Shown here: positions 26,799-35,317 of the stretch, in pieces
Layout: every line of letters begins with the position of its first letter
Numbering within the stretch: position 1 is the first letter of the stretch
Origin: Lachnospiraceae bacterium
Lineage (GTDB): Bacteria > Bacillota > Clostridia > Lachnospirales > Lachnospiraceae
Length of the DNA: 57,380 nt
Direction of reading: 5' to 3'
Assembly: GCA_030526245.1 (NCBI GenBank)
Contig: JAUNDD010000011.1
Coordinates: 1 to 57,380, forward strand
Notes under the pieces: model-generated
The model's database searches: none
Seen by the model: the letters and a program-made list of their open reading frames with translations, nothing else
Told to the model about the DNA's origin: nothing
Program-made: the position numbers and the translations under genes

Positions 26799-27545
26799 TT
26801 ATGCATTAACGATCTGACCGAAGTCCGGCTTCAGAGCAGCGCCGCCGATCAGGCCGCCGTCGATGTCCGGCTTGGACAGAAGCTCTGCAGCGTTGCCGGC
26901 GTTCATGGAACCGCCGTACTGGATGCGAACTGCTTCTGCAGTATCGGTATCGTACATTTCAGCGATGGTGTTACGGATCAGAGCGCAAACCTCCTGAGCC
27001 TGGTCAGCGGTAGCGGTCTTGCCGGTTCCGATTGCCCAGATCGGCTCGTAAGCGATTACCATGCTCTTAACCTGATCAGCGGTTACGCCTTCCAGGTCAG
27101 CCTTGATCTGCAGGCCGATCCACTCCTTGTATGCGTTTCTCTCACGCAGCTCCAGAGACTCGCCGCAGCAAAGGATCGGAGTCAGGCCGGAAGCGAATGC
27201 CTTCAGAACCTTCTTGTTCAGGAACTCGTCGGTCTCGCCGAAGTACTCACGTCTCTCGGAATGTCCGATGATTACATACTTAACGCCTGCATCCAGCAGC
27301 ATCGGAGCAGAGATCTCACCGGTGAAAGCACCCTTGTCTTCGATGTAGAAGTTCTCAGCGCCTACTTCAACGTTGGTTCCCTTAACAGCCTCAACGACCG
27401 GAACGATATCGATCGCCGGAACGCAGTAAACAACGTCTACATCCGGGTTGTTTACCAGCGGCTTCAGGGTCTCAACCAGAGCCTTAGCCTCGGTGGGAGT
27501 CATGTTCATCTTCCAGTTACCAGCAATGATTCTTCTTCTTGCCAT
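26799..27545 (-). CDS. tpiA: Triosephosphate isomerase
   Basis: A 248-residue TIM barrel with the usual landmarks: [15 protein letters not shown] (Lys in NWKMN), the catalytic His in [12 protein letters not shown], Glu in [12 protein letters not shown], and the phosphate loop [14 protein letters not shown]. It interconverts dihydroxyacetone phosphate and glyceraldehyde-3-phosphate. It is the last gene of gap-pgk-tpiA, 25 nt after pgk, with AAAGGAG upstream. Confidence 0.96.
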   Translation of the reverse strand: MARRRIIAGNWKMNMTPTEAKALVETLKPLVNNPDVDVVYCVPAIDIVPVVEAVKGTNVEVGAENFYIEDKGAFTGEISAPMLLDAGVKYVIIGHSERREYFGETDEFLNKKVLKAFASGLTPILCCGESLELRERNAYKEWIGLQIKADLEGVTADQVKSMVIAYEPIWAIGTGKTATADQAQEVCALIRNTIAEMYDTDTAEAVRIQYGGSMNAGNAAELLSKPDIDGGLIGGAALKPDFGQIVNA

Positions 27546-27570
27546 GGTATATTTTCTCCTTTACCTCTAA

Positions 27571-28803
27571 TTATTTGTTGTCTGCTGCGCTTACGCCCGG
27601 AAGATCCTTGCCCTCCAGGAACTCAAGGGAAGCACCGCCGCCGGTGGAGATGTGGGACATCTTGTCAGCGTAGCCCAGCTGGTTAACAGCTGCTGCGGAG
27701 TCACCGCCGCCGATGATGGTGGTAGCGTCGGTCTCAGCCAGAGCTGCAGCTACAGCCTTGGTACCAACAGCCAGAGTCGGGTTCTCGAATACGCCCATCG
27801 GTCCGTTCCATACAACGGTCTTTGCGTTCTTAACAGCATCGGAGTAGATAGCAACGGTCTTCGGACCGATATCCATACCAGCCTTGTCAGCCGGGATCGC
27901 ATCAGCATCTACCGTGATGGTGTCGATCGGAGCATCGATCGGGTTCGGGAAGCTGTCGGTGCAGACAGCATCAACCGGCAGAAGCAGAGACTTGCCAAGG
28001 CTTTCTGCCTTTGCCATCATCTCCTTGCAGTAGTCGATCTTGGTCTCGTCTACCAGAGACTTACCGATCTCATAGCCCTTAGCCTTCAGGAAGGTGAAAG
28101 CCATACCGCCGCCAATGATCAGGGTGTCGCACTTCTCCAGCAGGTTGGAGATAACGTTCAGCTTGTCAGCAACCTTAGCGCCGCCAAGGATAGCTACGAA
28201 CGGACGAACCGGATCCTCAACTGCATTGCCAAGGAACTGGATCTCCTTCTCCATCAGGTAGCCAACAGCACAGTTGCCGCCCTTTTCACGGATATACTTG
28301 GTTACAACTGCAACAGAAGCGTGTGCTCTGTGAGCAGAACCGAAAGCATCGCATACATAGTCATCAGCCAGATCAGCCAGCTCTTTTGCGAAAGCTTCGC
28401 CGGCATCCTGGGGCTTGGTCTCTTCCTTACCGCGGAAACGGGTATTCTGCAGAAGAACAACATCGCCGTCCTGCATAGCAGCAACAGCAGCGGTAGCTTC
28501 CTCGCCGGTTACGTTGTAATCAGCAACGAAAACGACCTTCTTGCCCAGCTTCTCGGACAGTCTCTCAGCAACCGGAGCCAGGGACTCACCCTCGTTCGGG
28601 CCATTCTTTACCTTGCCCAGGTGAGAGCAAAGGATAACCTTAGCGCCGTCAGCGATCAGCTTGTTGATGGTCGGCAGAGCTGCAACGACACGGGTCTCAT
28701 CCGTGATCTTGCCATCCTTCAGCGGTACGTTGAAGTCACATCTTACCAGAACCTTGCGGCCTGCTGCATTGAAATCTGCAACGGTCTTCTTATTTAATCC
28801 CAT
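27571..28803 (-). CDS. pgk: Phosphoglycerate kinase
   Basis: A 410-residue enzyme. The N-terminal substrate-binding segment [14 protein letters not shown], the helix LLENTRF-type motif (here LLQNTRF), the hinge region [11 protein letters not shown], the ATP site GPMGVFE and the C-terminal GGGDSAAAV and [13 protein letters not shown] are all present. It makes ATP from 1,3-bisphosphoglycerate. Length is slightly above the usual 390-400 residues. A GAGGAGG site precedes the start. About 130 nt separate it from gap. Confidence 0.96.
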   Translation of the reverse strand: MGLNKKTVADFNAAGRKVLVRCDFNVPLKDGKITDETRVVAALPTINKLIADGAKVILCSHLGKVKNGPNEGESLAPVAERLSEKLGKKVVFVADYNVTGEEATAAVAAMQDGDVVLLQNTRFRGKEETKPQDAGEAFAKELADLADDYVCDAFGSAHRAHASVAVVTKYIREKGGNCAVGYLMEKEIQFLGNAVEDPVRPFVAILGGAKVADKLNVISNLLEKCDTLIIGGGMAFTFLKAKGYEIGKSLVDETKIDYCKEMMAKAESLGKSLLLPVDAVCTDSFPNPIDAPIDTITVDADAIPADKAGMDIGPKTVAIYSDAVKNAKTVVWNGPMGVFENPTLAVGTKAVAAALAETDATTIIGGGDSAAAVNQLGYADKMSHISTGGGASLEFLEGKDLPGVSAADNK

Positions 28804-28861
28804 AGTGGAACCTCCTCATGATCTGCCGTCCCCCTTCGGAGGGCGGCATTTCCTGTGAAAC

Positions 28862-28895
28862 AAAAGAAAGGTCCGGTCCTTTGACAGACCGGACC
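28862..28895 (-). terminator. Terminator between gap and pgk
   Basis: A perfect 9-bp stem GGTCCGGTC/GACCGGACC (28870-28878 with 28887-28895) followed by TTTCTTTTG on the minus strand. A second GC-rich hairpin (28825-28847, GCCGTCCCCC/GGAGGGCGGC) lies just before the pgk ribosome site. Together they could set the gap:pgk ratio. Confidence 0.7.
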
Positions 28896-28937
28896 TATTC
28901 AGTCACTCAAATGTATATTACATTTTCTCTGTTTGGA

Positions 28938-29951
28938 TTAAACTCCCAGCAGCTTGCCGAAGTGCTTGATGGTGCGAACCATCTGGCTGGTGTAGGAGTT
29001 CTCGTTGTCGTACCAGGAAACAACCTGTACCTCGGTGGTGCCGTTATCCAGCGGCAGAACCATGGTCTGGGTAGCATCGAACAGAGAACCGTACTTCATA
29101 CCAACGATATCGGAAGATACGATCTCATCGGTGTTGTAACCGAAGGACTCGTTGGAAGCAGCCTTCATAGCCTCGTTAACCTGCTCTACAGTAACAGTGC
29201 CTTCAACAACAGCAGTCAGGATGGTGGTAGAACCGGTCGGGGTCGGGATACGCTGAGCAGCGCCGATGAGCTTGCCGTTCAGTTCCGGGATAACCAGGCC
29301 GATAGCCTTTGCAGCACCAGTGCTGTTCGGAACGATGTTGATAGCGCCTGCGCGGGATCTTCTCAGATCACCCTTTCTCTGCGGTCCATCCAGGATCATC
29401 TGGTCGCCAGTGTAAGCGTGGATGGTGCACATGATACCGGACTTGATTGCAGCCAGCTTGTTCAGAGCGTTAGCCATCGGAGCCAGGCAGTTGGTGGTGC
29501 AGGATGCAGCGGAGATGATGGTATCTTCGTTGGTCAGAGTCTCATGGTTTACATTGTAAACGATGGTCGGCAGATCGTTGCCAGCCGGTGCAGAGATAAC
29601 AACGTGCTTAGCACCTGCGGTGATGTGAGCCTGAGCCTTATCCTTAGAGGTGTAGAAGCCGGTGCACTCCAGAACTACGTCAACACCCAGCTCGCCCCAC
29701 GGAAGCTCTGCAGCGTTAGCCTTAGCGTAGATGGTGATCTTCTTGCCGTTAACGGTGATGTAATCTTCGCCAGCTTCAACGGTTCCGTCGTATCTGCCCT
29801 GAGTAGAGTCATATTTCAGAAGATGAGCAAGCATCTTCGGAGAAGTCAGGTCGTTGATAGCAACGATTTCGAAACCTTCAGCGCCAAACATCTGACGGAA
29901 TGCCAGACGACCGATACGGCCAAATCCATTAATCGCAACTTTAACTGCCAT
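28938..29951 (-). CDS. gap: Glyceraldehyde-3-phosphate dehydrogenase
   Basis: A 337-residue enzyme. NAD-binding start [16 protein letters not shown], catalytic Cys in [14 protein letters not shown], catalytic His in [10 protein letters not shown], and the substrate segment [12 protein letters not shown] and PTPTGSTT are all present. It is first in the gap-pgk-tpiA order, with a strong TTAGGAGG site. No CggR-like repressor gene lies upstream; the neighbour is the divergent histidinol-phosphatase gene about 250 nt away. Confidence 0.96.
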   Translation of the reverse strand: MAVKVAINGFGRIGRLAFRQMFGAEGFEIVAINDLTSPKMLAHLLKYDSTQGRYDGTVEAGEDYITVNGKKITIYAKANAAELPWGELGVDVVLECTGFYTSKDKAQAHITAGAKHVVISAPAGNDLPTIVYNVNHETLTNEDTIISAASCTTNCLAPMANALNKLAAIKSGIMCTIHAYTGDQMILDGPQRKGDLRRSRAGAINIVPNSTGAAKAIGLVIPELNGKLIGAAQRIPTPTGSTTILTAVVEGTVTVEQVNEAMKAASNESFGYNTDEIVSSDIVGMKYGSLFDATQTMVLPLDNGTTEVQVVSWYDNENSYTSQMVRTIKHFGKLLGV

Positions 29952-30200
29952 AATGAGTAACCTCCTAATAATATATGGTTTGTTTTAAAAAGTTGACTGT
30001 CTTAATTCGCCAGAAGTACTAGCGCACTAATCAATCCTTTGATATTCTATCGGAAGTGCCCGTAAAAAACAAGGGGTAACACAGCCGAAGATTGCACGTA
30101 ATTCGACACGTTCTTCGCTTTTTTGCATAAATATCAGTACAAAATGGCCCCCTTTCGTCAGATTACATGCTTTTTTATCATGAAAAGGAGGATCACTACG

Positions 30201-31004
30201 ATGATTTTCAGCGATTTTCATATGCATTCTGCACATTCCGAGGACTCCTCCTCTCCCATGCGGGACATGGTGGAGGGCGCCCTCCGCAAGGGTCTGACCC
30301 GCATCTGCTTCACGGAGCATATGGACCGGGACAACCCGGAATGCCCAGGCTCCTTCGAGGCGGATCTGGATGCCGTCTGGGAGGAGATCTCCCGGCTTCG
30401 CCCGGAATACCGGGACCGCATCGAGATCGGCTTCGGCATCGAGGCCGGTATGCAGCCCCACCTGGCAGACTTCTACGCCGACCTGTTTTCCCGCTATCCC
30501 TTCGATTTCATCATTGCATCCCAGCACATGACCCAAAAGCACGACCCCTACTATACCTCCTTCTGGGAGGGTAAAGAGGAAGCCCAGGTCTTCGCCCGTT
30601 ACTTCGAAGAATACAACGTCAATCTTCGCGCCATGCCGGATTTTGACACCGCCGCGCATCTGGACTACGTAGTCCGCTATGCTCCCGGCCTGGACCGCTG
30701 CTATTCCTATGAGAGCTTTGCCGATCGGATCGATCCCCTTCTGACCTATCTGATCGAAACGGACCGCTGCCTGGAGGTCAACACCGCCGGGCTGGCAAAA
30801 AACATCCGCCAGACCAATCCCTACCCGGATGTGTTGCAGCGCTACTACGACCTGGGCGGCCGCCGGATCACCATCGGCTCCGACGCCCATTGTCCGGAGG
30901 CCATTGCCTACGGCTTTGACCAGACACGGGAGCTCCTGCTCTCCATCGGCTTCCGCGAGTACTATGTATTCCGCCAGCGTCAGGCCCAGCCGGTGCTTCT
31001 ATAG
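30201..31004 (+). CDS. hisK: PHP-domain histidinol-phosphatase (HisJ/HisK family)
   Basis: The start at 30201 has AAAGGAGG 9 nt upstream; the frame from 30123 has none. The 267-residue product has PHP metal motifs: FHMHS near the N-terminus, FTEHMD, GIEAG, SQHM, and SDAHCPE near the C-terminus. It should hydrolyse histidinol phosphate in histidine synthesis, though other PHP phosphoesterase activities are possible. It is on the plus strand, apart from the hisH-hisF pair at 55 kb. Confidence 0.85.
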   Translation: MIFSDFHMHSAHSEDSSSPMRDMVEGALRKGLTRICFTEHMDRDNPECPGSFEADLDAVWEEISRLRPEYRDRIEIGFGIEAGMQPHLADFYADLFSRYPFDFIIASQHMTQKHDPYYTSFWEGKEEAQVFARYFEEYNVNLRAMPDFDTAAHLDYVVRYAPGLDRCYSYESFADRIDPLLTYLIETDRCLEVNTAGLAKNIRQTNPYPDVLQRYYDLGGRRITIGSDAHCPEAIAYGFDQTRELLLSIGFREYYVFRQRQAQPVLL

Positions 31005-31080
31005 GTCAGTGGTCACCACTGCCTTTGCCGGTCAGCAGGCAGCGAACTGCTCCAGAAGCCAAAAGCTCGCATTAACATAG

Positions 31081-31120
31081 AACAAGCCGCCGATCCTCCG
31101 GACCGGCGGCTATTGTTTTT
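31081..31120 (+). terminator. Intrinsic terminator of the histidinol-phosphatase gene
   Basis: The stem AGCCGCCG/CGGCGGCT, extended by AACA/TGTT, is followed by TTTTT on the plus strand, about 80 nt past the stop codon. Confidence 0.8.
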
Positions 31121-31171
31121 GATCATATCATCAAATAAAGGCTTACGGATCATCCCGTGATCCATCTGGAA

Positions 31172-31609
31172 TTAATATTCCTCTTCCTCTTCGTGCTCAC
31201 TGATATCCGTCTTCGGCTTTTCCAGGCCTTCGATCTTGATACCGTGCTTTTCAGCGTAATCCCACAGAGCAGCGTGGATCGCCTCTTCAGCCAGCAGGCT
31301 GCAGTGTACCTTTACAGGCGGAAGTCCATCCAGCGCTTCCATAACCGCCTTGTTGGTGACCTCCATGGCTTCCTGAATGGTCTTGCCGATGACCAGCTCG
31401 GTGGCCATGGAAGAGGTTGCAACCGCCGCGCCGCAGCCGAAGGTCTTGAACTTGCAGTCACGGATCACCTGGTTCTCGTCGATATCCAGGTAGATTCTCA
31501 TGATATCACCGCACTTGGCGTTGCCTACGGTACCCACACCGCTGGCGTTTTCGATCTCTCCCACATTGCGGGGATGCTGGAAGTGGTCCATTACTTTTTC
31601 ACTGTACAT
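31172..31609 (-). CDS. nifU: Fe-S cluster assembly scaffold NifU/IscU type
   Basis: A 145-residue scaffold with three cluster-ligand cysteines in NAKCGD, TFGCGAAVATSSMATEL and VHCSLLAEEAI. It lacks the C-terminal Nfu domain of long NifU and ends in an acidic EEEEEY tail. It receives sulfur from the cysteine desulfurase encoded upstream and builds [2Fe-2S]/[4Fe-4S] clusters. A gap of about 180 nt, in which I see no gene, separates it from nifS. Third gene of iscR-nifS-nifU. Confidence 0.94.
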   Translation of the reverse strand: MYSEKVMDHFQHPRNVGEIENASGVGTVGNAKCGDIMRIYLDIDENQVIRDCKFKTFGCGAAVATSSMATELVIGKTIQEAMEVTNKAVMEALDGLPPVKVHCSLLAEEAIHAALWDYAEKHGIKIEGLEKPKTDISEHEEEEEY

Positions 31610-31793
31610 ATCTATATCCTTTCTACGGGCTCCTGGCCCTCACTGTTTCTTCTGTCCGAAAGCCGGCTGCCGCTCACCGATTTCACTTCAAGCGGCGACG
31701 CCGGTCACCGCCCGGCCAACCGCCAGACGGTCTCCAGATTTACCTGAGGTATTTTATATCAATCTCTCGACTTATTTAAAGTATCCAGGAAGC

Positions 31794-32975
31794 TTACTGG
31801 TTTTTCTTAACAAAATCCTCATACAGCGGTGACATGCTGCGCAGGTTTTCGATGATGCGCTTTAAGTTGTCCACCGTGTAATCGATGTCTTCCTTCGTAG
31901 TCTCCTCACTCAGGGTCAGACGCAGGCTGCCGTGAGCGATCTCGTGGGGCAGGCCAATGGCCAGCAGCACATGGGACGGATCCAGAGATCCGGAGGTGCA
32001 GGCGCTTCCGGAGGAACCGCAGACACCGGCCATGTCCAGCATGATCAGCATGGACTCACCCTCGATAAAGCGGAAGCAGAAGTTTGCATTGTTCGGAAGA
32101 CGCTCGCTTCTGTGTCCGTTCAGACGGCTGTGGGGGATCTCGGTCAGCACGCGGTCGATGAGATAATCTCTCAGCTCTCTCTCGTAAGCCGTGCGCTCCT
32201 CCATGGTCCGTCCGGCGATCTCCACCGCCTTGCCCAGGCCCACGATACCCGGAATGTTCTCGGTACCGGCCCGGCGTTTTCTCTCCTGTGCACCACCGTG
32301 CACGAAGGAACGGATCTTCACACCCTTGCGGATATACAGCACGCCGATGCCCTTGGGACCGTGCAGCTTGTGGCCGCTGGCACTGAGCATGTCGATGTGC
32401 ATCTCATCCACATTGATCGGCACCTGACCGAAGGCCTGTACCGCATCCGTATGGAACAGAATGCCCTTCTCATGGGCGATCTCACCGATCTCCCGGATGG
32501 GCTCGATGGTTCCGATCTCGTTGTTGGCAAACATGATGGAGATCAGAATGGTGTCCGGGCGGATGGCTGCCTTCAGATCCTCCAGACGGACCTGACCGTT
32601 TTCATCCACATCCAGATAGGTTACCTCAAAGCCGTGCTTTTCCAACCATTCACAGGTGTGAAGGATGGCATGATGCTCGATCTTCGACGTGATGATATGC
32701 CTGCCTTTTCCGGCATAGGCCTCCGCCGTTGCCTTCAGAGCCCAGTTGTCGGACTCGCTGCCGCCGGCCGTAAAATAGATCTCCTCGGTCTTAGCGCCCA
32801 GCAGCTGTGCGATCTGGGTACGCGCACCGGTCATAGCTTCCTTGCTGGCTGCACCCAGCTTATAGATCGTGGAGGCATTGCCGTAATGCTCTGTAAAGAA
32901 GGGCATCATTGCTTCGGCCACCTCCGGCAGCACTCTGGTAGTTGCTGCATTATCCAGATAAATAAACTTATCCAT
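31794..32975 (-). CDS. nifS: Cysteine desulfurase
   Basis: A 393-residue PLP enzyme of class V fold: HTDAVQAFGQVPI, the PLP lysine in SASGHKLHGPKG, and the catalytic loop CGSSGSACTSGSLDPSHVL with its cysteine. It removes sulfur from cysteine and passes it to the NifU scaffold. An AAAGGAG site precedes the ATG, 15 nt after iscR. Size and motifs fit the group I (NifS/IscS) type. Confidence 0.95.
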   Translation of the reverse strand: MDKFIYLDNAATTRVLPEVAEAMMPFFTEHYGNASTIYKLGAASKEAMTGARTQIAQLLGAKTEEIYFTAGGSESDNWALKATAEAYAGKGRHIITSKIEHHAILHTCEWLEKHGFEVTYLDVDENGQVRLEDLKAAIRPDTILISIMFANNEIGTIEPIREIGEIAHEKGILFHTDAVQAFGQVPINVDEMHIDMLSASGHKLHGPKGIGVLYIRKGVKIRSFVHGGAQERKRRAGTENIPGIVGLGKAVEIAGRTMEERTAYERELRDYLIDRVLTEIPHSRLNGHRSERLPNNANFCFRFIEGESMLIMLDMAGVCGSSGSACTSGSLDPSHVLLAIGLPHEIAHGSLRLTLSEETTKEDIDYTVDNLKRIIENLRSMSPLYEDFVKKNQ

Positions 32976-32990
32976 GTTTCTCTCCTTTAT

Positions 32991-33422
32991 TTATTCACAA
33001 ACCGTCTGGCTTTTGGCCGCGCTCTCCTGCGCCAGGCTCTCCAGACTGATCTCGTCCACCGCGGTTGAAATCGCGTCATTGATCTTTTTCCAGACCGTTT
33101 TGCTGACGCAGTTTTCCGATCCGGAGCATTCACCGGAAATGCCGGAGCATACCACTGCATCCAGGTCGCCTTCCAACGCCCGCAGCACATCTCCCACCGA
33201 GATCTGCGCCGCATCCCTGGCCAGACGGTAGCCGCCCTGGGCCCCGCGCTGACTGGTGATCATTCCCGCCTTTTTCAGCTTGGCCACCAGCTGCTCCAGA
33301 TAAGCCTCGGATACACCCTGCCGCACCGCGATATCGCTGACCGGCACCGGACCCTCCGGGCTGTGAACGGCTATATCAATGAGGGCTTTCAGCCCATATT
33401 TACTCCTTGTGGAAAGCTTCAT
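32991..33422 (-). CDS. iscR: Rrf2-family regulator, IscR type
   Basis: A 143-residue winged-helix protein: MKLSTRSKYGLKALIDIA start and DNA-binding segment GVSEAYLEQLVAKLKKAG. Three cysteines in VVCSGISGECSGSENC match the [2Fe-2S] ligands of IscR-like regulators. It heads the operon with nifS and nifU and most likely senses Fe-S status and represses its own promoter (family knowledge). The start has AGGAGC upstream. Confidence 0.93.
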   Translation of the reverse strand: MKLSTRSKYGLKALIDIAVHSPEGPVPVSDIAVRQGVSEAYLEQLVAKLKKAGMITSQRGAQGGYRLARDAAQISVGDVLRALEGDLDAVVCSGISGECSGSENCVSKTVWKKINDAISTAVDEISLESLAQESAAKSQTVCE

Positions 33423-33516
33423 AGGCCGCTCCTGTATCTGTGTCGGATCTGCCTCCGATCATACTTCGGCATCGCAGTTTTTAATTCCGACTGATTTACT
33501 TTGTTTTCCAGATGAA

Positions 33517-33545
33517 AATATAACAAACGCAGGCGGTAAAGTCAA
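33517..33545 (-). promoter_or_regulatory. Promoter of the iscR operon, embedded in an inverted repeat
   Basis: TTGACT (33540-33545), a 17-nt spacer and TATATT (33517-33522) on the minus strand. A perfect inverted repeat ACGCAGGCGG/CCGCCTGCGT (33528-33537 with 33546-33555) covers the spacer and the -35 flank, a plausible operator or a cruciform. The leader to ATG 33422 is about 90 nt. Confidence 0.65.
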
Positions 33546-33584
33546 CCGCCTGCGTCTTAATTCCTAGTGTTTCGCTTGGATTAC

Positions 33585-33611
33585 GTTACAGTTCACGCAG
33601 TGAACTGTAAC
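33585..33611. mobile_element. 27-bp palindromic mini-element with 8-bp target duplication
   Basis: GTTACAGTTCAC, loop GCA, then GTGAACTGTAAC: a perfect 12-bp palindrome. It is flanked by identical octamers TGGATTAC at 33577-33584 and 33612-33619, as expected from a transposition-type insertion. It abuts family A copy 4. Confidence 0.75.
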
Positions 33612-33613
33612 TG

Positions 33614-33685
33614 GATTACAGTGTCAAAAGCTGCGTCTGCACTTTATGTTTGCATGAAAGTGCAGACGCGACTGAATGACACGCC
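33614..33685 (-). repeat. Palindromic repeat family A, diverged inverted copy
   Basis: Read on the minus strand it matches copy 1: GGCGTGTCATTCAGTC, CTTTCATGCAAACAT, and TTTTGACACTGTAATC. The stem keeps pairing through paired changes (CTGCACTT/AAGTGCAG instead of CTCCACTT/AAGTGGAG). It ends next to the glgA stop codon and may serve as its terminator. Confidence 0.75.
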
Positions 33686-35128
33686 CTACAGGATCAGCCC
33701 GTCATAGAGCTTTTCATATTCTTTAGCGGATACCGTCCAGGAGAAGTCCGCAGCCATGGCCCGATCCACCAGCTTGTTCCACTCACGTTTCCGGTTATAG
33801 AACACATCCATGGCGTACTGCACCGTCCGCAGCATCTCATGGGCATTGTAGTTGGCAAAGCTGAAGCCGGTACCGGTGTTCTCATACTCATTGTACGGTT
33901 CCACGGTATCCTTCAGGCCGCCGGTCTCGCGCACGATCGGAATGGTGCCGTAGCGCAGACTCATCAGCTGGGACAGACCGCAGGGCTCAAACAGAGACGG
34001 CATCAGGAAGGCATCACAGGCCGCATAGACCTGATGGGACATATCCTCATTGTAGTAAATGTTGGCGGATACCTTGTCCTTATACTTCCATGCGAAATGA
34101 CGGAACATGTTCTCGTAGCGCTCTTCGCCGGTTCCCAGAACCACAAACTGAACATCCAGCTGGCACATCTCATCCATCATGTAGGCAATGAGGTCAAAGC
34201 CCTTCTGGTCCGTGAGACGGGAAATGATGCCGATCATGAACTTCTTGTCATCCTGCTCCAGGCCCAGCTTCTTCTGCAGTGCCCGCTTGTTTTTGATCTT
34301 TTCCTTGCGGAAGGTACGCGCGTCGTACTTCGCCGGAATGGCCGGATCCGTGGCGGGATTGAACACATCGTAGTCGATGCCGTTGACGATACCCGTCAGC
34401 GCGTTGGCTCTGGCCTGCATCAGGCCCTCCAGACGCTCGCCGTAGAACGGTGTCTTGATCTCCTCGGCATAGGTGTTGCTCACCGTGGTCACCGCATCCG
34501 CATACACGATACCACCCTTCAGATAGTTGGCATCCCCGTAGGCCTCCAGCTTATCCGACGTGAAATAGTAGGCCGGCAGACCGGTGATATCCCGTACCGT
34601 CCGGATGTCCCAGGCGCCCTGGAACTTCAGGTTGTGGATGGTCATGATGGACTTCATATTTCTGAAAAACTCATTCTCATGGAAATCCGCCTTCAGGAAG
34701 ACCGGGATCAGACCCGTCTGCCAGTCATGGCAGTGGATCACATCCGGCTGGAAGCCGATGATTGGCAGCGCCGACAGCACCGCCTTGGAGAAAAAGGCAA
34801 ATTTTTCAATATCCTCGTAGATATTGCCGTAGGGTCTGGGACCTGCAAAGTAGAACTCGTTGTCAATAAAGTAATATTTGACTCCGTCATACTCCGCCTC
34901 CAGAATGCCCACATACTGGGATCTCCAGGCCAGATCCATATAAAAATGAGTCATATAGCTCATTTTTTCCTTCCACTCATCGCTGATGCAGATGTACTTC
35001 GGAAGGATCACGCGCACGTCGTACTCATCCTTGTTAAAGCACTTCGGCAAGGATCCGACTACGTCTGCCAGTCCACCGGTCTTGATGAACGGTACCCCTT
35101 CCGAGGCTGCAAATAAAATCTTCTTCAT
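33686..35128 (-). CDS. glgA: Glycogen synthase (ADP-glucose type)
   Basis: The start at 35128 (MKKILFAASEGVPF) has GGGGGTGG upstream; the longer frame begins with 12 unrelated residues. A 480-residue GT5 enzyme with the ADP-glucose loop KTGGLADVVGSLPK, the HDWQTG segment and C-terminal PSLFEPCGLSQL. It elongates alpha-1,4-glucan from ADP-glucose. No other glg genes are adjacent, which is unusual because they are often clustered. Family A copy 4 lies immediately after the stop. Confidence 0.94.
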   Translation of the reverse strand: MKKILFAASEGVPFIKTGGLADVVGSLPKCFNKDEYDVRVILPKYICISDEWKEKMSYMTHFYMDLAWRSQYVGILEAEYDGVKYYFIDNEFYFAGPRPYGNIYEDIEKFAFFSKAVLSALPIIGFQPDVIHCHDWQTGLIPVFLKADFHENEFFRNMKSIMTIHNLKFQGAWDIRTVRDITGLPAYYFTSDKLEAYGDANYLKGGIVYADAVTTVSNTYAEEIKTPFYGERLEGLMQARANALTGIVNGIDYDVFNPATDPAIPAKYDARTFRKEKIKNKRALQKKLGLEQDDKKFMIGIISRLTDQKGFDLIAYMMDEMCQLDVQFVVLGTGEERYENMFRHFAWKYKDKVSANIYYNEDMSHQVYAACDAFLMPSLFEPCGLSQLMSLRYGTIPIVRETGGLKDTVEPYNEYENTGTGFSFANYNAHEMLRTVQYAMDVFYNRKREWNKLVDRAMAADFSWTVSAKEYEKLYDGLIL

Positions 35129-35317
35129 AACTGCTTTCCACCCCCATTTATCTTTATGCGCCAACTCTGCGCCTATGTGCCACGTCAGTCATTTCTTTCG
35201 GCAGTATGTATTCCTGCCGCCTGTTATCCTGTTATCCCATTCGCCTGTTATCCTGTTCGCCCGATTTCGGTCACCGCGCTACCGTTTACGCAGCAAACTG
35301 CAGCAGGCACTTCTTGG

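Noticed and set aside
31610-31793. Possible small gene or RNA between nifS and nifU
   Set aside because: No ORF with a ribosome site, no stable hairpin with T-run and no promoter is visible in this 184-nt gap.
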